NCBI RefSeq assembly: GCF_024586455.1
Contig: NC_065920.1
Location: forward strand, 12,548,144-12,612,143
Length of the DNA: 64,000 nucleotides
Source of the DNA: Bactrocera neohumeralis
Taxonomy: Eukaryota > Arthropoda > Insecta > Diptera > Tephritidae
Reading direction: 5' to 3'
The notes beneath the pieces are model-generated. The model was given only the letters and a program-made list of their open reading frames with translations, did not search any database and was not told the origin of the DNA. Position numbers and translations under genes: made by a program. Positions 58,861-64,000 of the stretch are shown in pieces (positions within the stretch are counted from its first letter, which is position 1; every line of letters starts with the position of its first letter).

Positions 58861-61540
58861 CTTGTACATTATTCAACTTAATTATTTTAAATTTTATTTT
58901 CAAATAATTATTGTTCCCGAAGCTTAATTTTTTATTTTACCAGAAATATTTTATTACAAAAACGTGCAAACTGCTTTAATTTATTTTTATTTCCCCCAAT
59001 CTGTCCCCTAAATAAGTAATTACTCAAACTGCTTATTATTAAATGCAGCGTAACTAATGTCTTACAAGGAAAATTCTGTTGGCAGCCAGAATTTATACGC
59101 CATTAAAACAATTAACAATTTGGAAGAAAGCCTGAAGAGCAGCGCCTGCCAGGCAGGAGTGCCTGCCGCACACCTCTGTTACTTAAATTACACAAACAAT
59201 TATAAGTGCATACAAAAGCAAACAAACAGTTAAGTCTACACGTCCACCACTACTAGCTTTGCAGCGTGCAGCACGAAGGCATTGCTCAAGTTAATTAGCA
59301 TCCTTCGTGCTGTATTAGCCCGATGTCTCCCGGCGACGCTCACAATGACAAATTCACATTTAAGTAAATTAAGTGAATTCATTGGCGGCACAAGTTTAAT
59401 TGCTGAGGAATTTGAGCAATGCAGCGTGGAAAATAATATTTTCCAGCAGCGCTTGCTGGCTTTGTCGAATTACATTGCGCGTTCTATGCCAAGGCTGTGC
59501 CGGAATGTGCCTCCTGCTGTCTATCTGTGACTCTGTGAATTATTGCTGACATGAAAATGAGAGAAAAATGCTGTTATTCAAATGTGTACTAGATTGAATG
59601 GGTTCAGCGATGGCAAAAACAAAAAATAAAATAATTGATTGTGACCAAAAAAAAAAATATTTAAAAGGATGGCGTTGGTCGCAGCCTCAACAAAGGAAGT
59701 GCCGATTCTTTCGTTCTTTAGTTATTATTTTTACAATAGCCAAATATTGTGCTGCCTCTAGAATATTTTTTTAGCATTCCACATTTTGTTGGCAGCGCCT
59801 GTTTTCTGCCAATTTTCGCATATACGCTGGTGACACAAACAATGTGTCGGACATCCTGCTGAAATAACTCCTCAGCAGCTTTGCACATTCTTCGCTGCCA
59901 TGCATTTTTTTAGCAAACAATTTTAATTCCTTGCATTTTTTTCGCCGGAAATTGGCAACTTAGTCTTGTTTTCCTGTTCACTGGCCATTCTTTGGGCTGC
60001 TGCATATGTTTGCCTTCAGCGATTTTTTTAAATTTTTTTCGCAGCGTCGAAAAATGCTGGTCAGTGCAAAGCTGTGCTCAGCGCTTGTTGTCACAGTCAC
60101 ACAAATAATGTTACAGTTGCACATTTTTCGTATTTTTCGCATTTTTTCTTTATCATTTCCGCCTCATTTTCTACGACACGTTTCGCAAGTCAAGCGCGCG
60201 CGCTGGAAGAAGCTGCTGGCTATTCGCAGATTTATGGCCTGCAATCGGTGTCAGTTTTATTGATAGACCAAATGGCTATGGCTTACAGTTGAATGAGTTG
60301 CCACACGAAATTTATCACTTTTTAACAGCTGAGATTTCGCATATATGGCAGTTAAATATTGAAACAAATAAAATTAAAAATAAATACATTTCGGCCATTT
60401 CTTGAAATAAACAAAATAAATTATTCTAAGCAGCAATTTCCATATAGTCACACACACACACACAAATAATGTGCATTTGCATAATTATGGCGCAGCGTCT
60501 GCTTTGATGCATTTATTTTAATAGCCGTTGCCATGTACCCACAAAGCACTAGGCCGCGCTGTGGTCATTAAAATGAAAAATTCGCAAATTACAAATCAAA
60601 TTCATGCTTTAATTTTCACTGCAGTTGTGTCTGTCCACGGCCGTCTGTTTGTGTCGCAATTTATTACCATCACAAAGTCGTTGCGCTGCCACAAAACGCA
60701 AATGCAGACATATCTCGCTTGCTCTCGCCTTTGACCGGTTGACCCCCTCACCCCCCTTCACCCCTCCTTTACGCCCGTTTGCCGAAATTGTGTAGGCGAA
60801 AATGCGAAGTTATTATTTTCGATAATTTCATTGCTTTGTGTGTGGACAGTGCTTGGCGCACGACTTAATGTCCTTCGGCCGTCGCCGCCTGACGCCTAAA
60901 AACTTTTGCAGCGCCACTGCATTGTCCACCCCCCTACCGTCTACATTCGTTTGCCGTTTGCATCACTTCGCTTTACTAATTTCTCATGCTCCACCTTCGG
61001 ACTTTTAAGTGATTTGCATATTTTTGCACTTTGCTTTTGCCGCACCCCACACCCGGCCGCCTTCCTGCGCATCATTATTGCTTTTACAAACGATTTTTCA
61101 TTTTCTTAAAAATTATTACCGAGTGTTAAAAACAAACTGCCGTGTAGTTGTTGTTGTTGCCATTTTAAACAATGCTTGAAAAAAAAATTAAGAAAATAAG
61201 AATTATGACTTTGTTTGTGCATTCAGTTCATCTATATATAAAATATTTTTTTTGGTTTTGCTTTTCTTTTATTGTTGACCGCCGAACTTTTGGTTTCTGA
61301 TTTAATGTGTGGGTCAATTCGTCTGGTCAGCGCGTCACAGTGTTCGATTTTCGTTAATTCACGCCATGAAAAATAATTTTAAAACCACAAGCTGGCCATT
61401 TTAGTTTGGTTTTATGGTTAGCAAAATGTTCTAACCTCACATATCGCATAAAAATATTAATTTTATTTATTTCTTGATCGGCAGCGGTTACACCGCAGCC
61501 ATAATACCGTTTAAGGGTTCGTTTCCTATAGCATAGAGAG
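58861..61540. other. Intergenic, no gene supported
   Basis: 59.04-59.53 and 59.7-61.1 kb are GC-richer unique DNA with chance ORFs up to 85 codons; an 82-codon frame at 59282-59530 has no motif. A CA microsatellite lies at 60451-60464. This could be regulatory DNA of a neighbouring gene. Confidence 0.3.
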
Positions 61541-61544
61541 TTTA

Positions 61545-61765
61545 AAAATAAATACTATACTCGTATATCTTCTTGATTTTGATTGGTCAGTTTATATGGC
61601 AACTATATGCTATAGTAGTCCGATCGAAATAATGTGTGCGTAGACTGTAGCCTTGTCTTGGGCAATAATCTGTACTAAAATTTCATATCGATATCTCAAA
61701 AATTCATAGATCGTCTAACTATAAATTTGAGCAACTTTTCCGATCGGTTGGTATTAATTCCGACA
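61545..61765 (-). repeat. Dispersed fly repeat fragment
   Basis: GGTCAGTTTATATGGCAACTATATGCTATAGT (61585 on), GTCCGATCGAAATAAT and CTTGTCTTGGGCAATAAT match the 153-bp monomer at 45.2 kb. Confidence 0.7.
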
Positions 61766-61919
61766 TATACTGTTATGGTTAAGTTAAATGGCTGATGGAT
61801 GAAAGACTCCTGTATTTAGATATTACCTATCGGGAAAGCTGCCTGAACCTATCACAAATTTGATTAGTTGTTTTATTACCATTTCTTTGTCTGAAAGTAT
61901 AAGATCCAAAGTGCTTTCA

Positions 61920-63060
61920 TCTTGATCTGGCAAAAGCGGCACGTTCGAGGAGGAATTGTTGAGACTATTCTACCGCATCTTCTTCAAAAAAGCAGATGCA
62001 GCTAACATCTTACTGCATGAATCCCAAGCGTACAGTGTCCAGTATTACTTAGAACTCCTACAACCATTAAAGGGTACACCTGGCTGAGAACTTTTCCGAT
62101 TTGACAGACTCAAACTTACGGTAGAATAGGCATTGGAATTAACACTGTCCAGAACTACCAAGACTCTCACGATACGCAGACGCCTAGACGGTTGATCCTT
62201 GGGCCTCAAGCCAGAAATCATCAAGTGGCTGTATACCATGACCGTAAGGCCTTTTGTCACTTAGTGATCAAATAACCATACCATGTAGCTCACGGCAGCA
62301 GAGAATTTTGGTAAAAGGAAGATAATGTCGTCTCAAAAAATGAAGAGCTTAGGGAAAAACACACCACTGGTCCTTCTTTTAGAGACAGCCTTACGAAGAG
62401 GTTCACAAAGAAGCTTAAAGTTTTCTCGGCAATAAGGCGGCACTGGGGGCACTATCAAGCAGAAGCACTATAAGTCAGTGTGCAGAAATTAATCTCCAAC
62501 GCAACTACCGCAACCAGCGTATCGCTATACTCAGCGATAGTCAAGCGGCATTTTAAGCGATCTCAGCCTATGAAGCCAAATCGCTATTAGTGGAGAAGTG
62601 TATGGGAAGGCTGAACTGCCTATCAGTTTGCAACCGTGTAGATCTGATCTAGGAGCCAGTTCATAAAAGGGTAGCCGACTTTGAGTTGGCCAACGAGCTA
62701 GCCCGCTATGCGGCGGCTTCCAAGTTGATGTGATTTGGTGGTTTCCCACACCATATAGGGAGAGAACGACATTGGCAGGCAATAGGAATGCGCTACGCCA
62801 AATTACTAGTGGGTGGTTACTATCAAGGTTTAGAGATATGATCAACCTCCCCCGAGACAAATTTCGTTTCTTTGTCGCGCTCTATAATAGGCACTGCAGG
62901 CTCAAGAAATATTTGTCCAACAAGGGCATAGTCTCTTGCACAAACTGCCGGTTTAGCGACATGGCACAGAAAACTCCAGGATACCTGAATCTAGTTTAGC
63001 CAGCAATTTGTAGAAGCAGGCTCAAGTCCCTTGAATCCATTTGACAGGGATCACATCAGC
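61920..63060 (+). mobile_element. LINE: RT tail, RNase H and C-terminal domain, inactive
   Basis: In order on plus: LGLKPEIIKWLYTMTVRPFV (about 62200-62258), the conserved tail of LINE reverse transcriptase; RIAILSDSQAA (about 62521), the RNase H signature; ADFELANELARYAAA (about 62670-62713); then ALYNRHCRLKKYLSNKGIVS and CTNCRFSDMAQKTPGYL (about 62877-62990), the CCHC-like end. Several stops and frameshifts. Related to the fragment at 52.3-52.7 kb. Confidence 0.85.
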
Positions 63061-63475
63061 TCAGTCGGGCAATGGAACGCGTGGTCCATCGTCCCTAACT
63101 AGTCTTGAGCGCTCAGTTAGTGAATTTAAGGCACAATCTCTGACCTACTATTTTAGTGGATAGTCGCCACTCCAAAAGAGGCTACGCCCCGGAGCAGTAA
63201 ATCTATCTCTACCTTAATGGCAGCCATTTCCGCTTGGAAGACGCTGCAGCTTTCAGGAAGCCTAAAACTGTAGCTTATGGAAAGTTCCGGAACCTCCCCG
63301 CCAGCTTTGATTCATCCGGCGTTATCCTCCAGCGAGTCCTTCCCCTCCCATGCCTCCCTCGATTCAGAAAGGACTTGAGAAGTCTTGTTCTATCCTTTCC
63401 GATCCTGACGGAGCAAATTCAGACATCACTGCATAAAAACTCCTTTTCGTCACGAAGCTGGTAATGTGTCGATCC
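63061..63475 (-). mobile_element. LINE RNase H remnant in opposite orientation
   Basis: The minus strand reads SYSFRLPESCSVFQAEMAAI then KVEIDLLLRGVA (about 63274-63180). The phrase SVFQAE is characteristic of LINE RNase H domains. The open frame ends at TAA near 63158. It faces the plus-strand LINE just upstream, so two LINE fragments meet tail to tail. Confidence 0.85.
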
Positions 63476-64000
63476 TCTTTTCGGGATTTAACAATACGTA
63501 GAACCTTATACCATTGCACGATAGATAAATTGGGCAGAAATTAATTTCCAATCGTCGGGCATACTTTCGTCCGACCATATTCTACAAAGAGCTGACGCAT
63601 GCTCCTTATCAGTTCTTCACCGCCGTATTTGAATAGCTTGCTATTCGAATTTCTTCATGGTCGGGCAATGGAACGCGTGGTCCATCGTCATCGATTGGGA
63701 AATAGGGTTTGTCTTTTCCTGGCGTTATGCTTTCACTACCATTCAGCAGGATTGTTCTAAATAAATAAAAAACTACGTCAAAGCTTAATCTCGGGATTTA
63801 AGTAGCTCCATACCATTGTATGATAAAAAAATACTTATATTCTGAATAAGGAAAAAAATAATTTGTTAAACAACACACTGTAGTACAAAGAGACAACAAC
63901 GGCATTTAACTGTTATTGCTTATGGAAATCGAAATGCCACGGTTTAGTGGTTTTGATATGAGTAAATGCTAACCTTAGGCCATAAAAAATGGATGTGTGA
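63476..64000. repeat. Transposon-derived direct repeats
   Basis: A 30-bp sequence, GTCGGGCAATGGAACGCGTG plus GTCCATCGTC, is present identically at 63064 and 63660. CGGGATTTAA with a later TACCATTG.A.GATA recurs at 63481 and 63793. No gene seen. Confidence 0.55.

Noticed and set aside
1..64000. tRNA, rRNA or snRNA genes
   Set aside because: No B-box (GGTTCGAATCC-like) with matching A-box and no rRNA-like segment noticed while reading; a covariance-model scan was not possible.

Overview
The window is nuclear DNA of a higher fly, most likely a true fruit fly (Tephritidae) or close relative. It is AT-rich and gene-poor, with long introns, fly-type splice sites (GTGAGT, GTAAGT), CATA and CA microsatellites, CAA/CAG-rich leader-like DNA and many decayed transposons. 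These include mariner relatives whose DDE spacing matches the DD41D (rosa) group first described in Ceratitis. The species call is an inference; the fly assignment rests on the two recognised genes.

Layout. 0-8 kb: a plus-strand transcription unit starting with a 29-codon ORF (1453-1542) recognisable as a sarcolamban-B type SERCA-regulating micropeptide, followed by strong splice sites at 1912, 7021, 7102 and 7420 that could extend the transcript over two more exons. 8-14 kb: transposon debris. 14.4-21.1 kb: a complete minus-strand five-exon gene for a 336-residue membrane-anchored short-chain dehydrogenase/reductase of the 17-beta-hydroxysteroid dehydrogenase 12/3 or 3-ketoacyl-CoA reductase type; its 5.2 kb first intron holds a TIR-bounded DD41D mariner. 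22-55 kb: mostly gene desert with mariner, LINE and dispersed-repeat fragments, tandem AT-rich arrays and a few exon-like segments. 53.3-54.9 kb: a GC-richer, CAA-rich block resembling the 5' leader of a fly developmental gene. 55.34-55.48 kb: one convincing minus-strand internal exon of an unidentified gene whose other exons I cannot find. 55.6-64 kb: another decayed mariner, repeats, and a nest of LINE reverse-transcriptase and RNase H remnants.

The two recognised genes face each other and show no operon-like relation. The sarcolamban peptide is expected to tune SERCA in muscle; the reductase is expected to act on acyl-CoA or steroid substrates at the ER. The most notable items are the micropeptide gene with two further short ORFs on its inferred transcript, a TTAA-flanked repeat family with terminal inverted repeats that looks like a non-autonomous piggyBac-type element, a perfect 16-bp hairpin at 53.6 kb, and the orphan exon at 55.4 kb.
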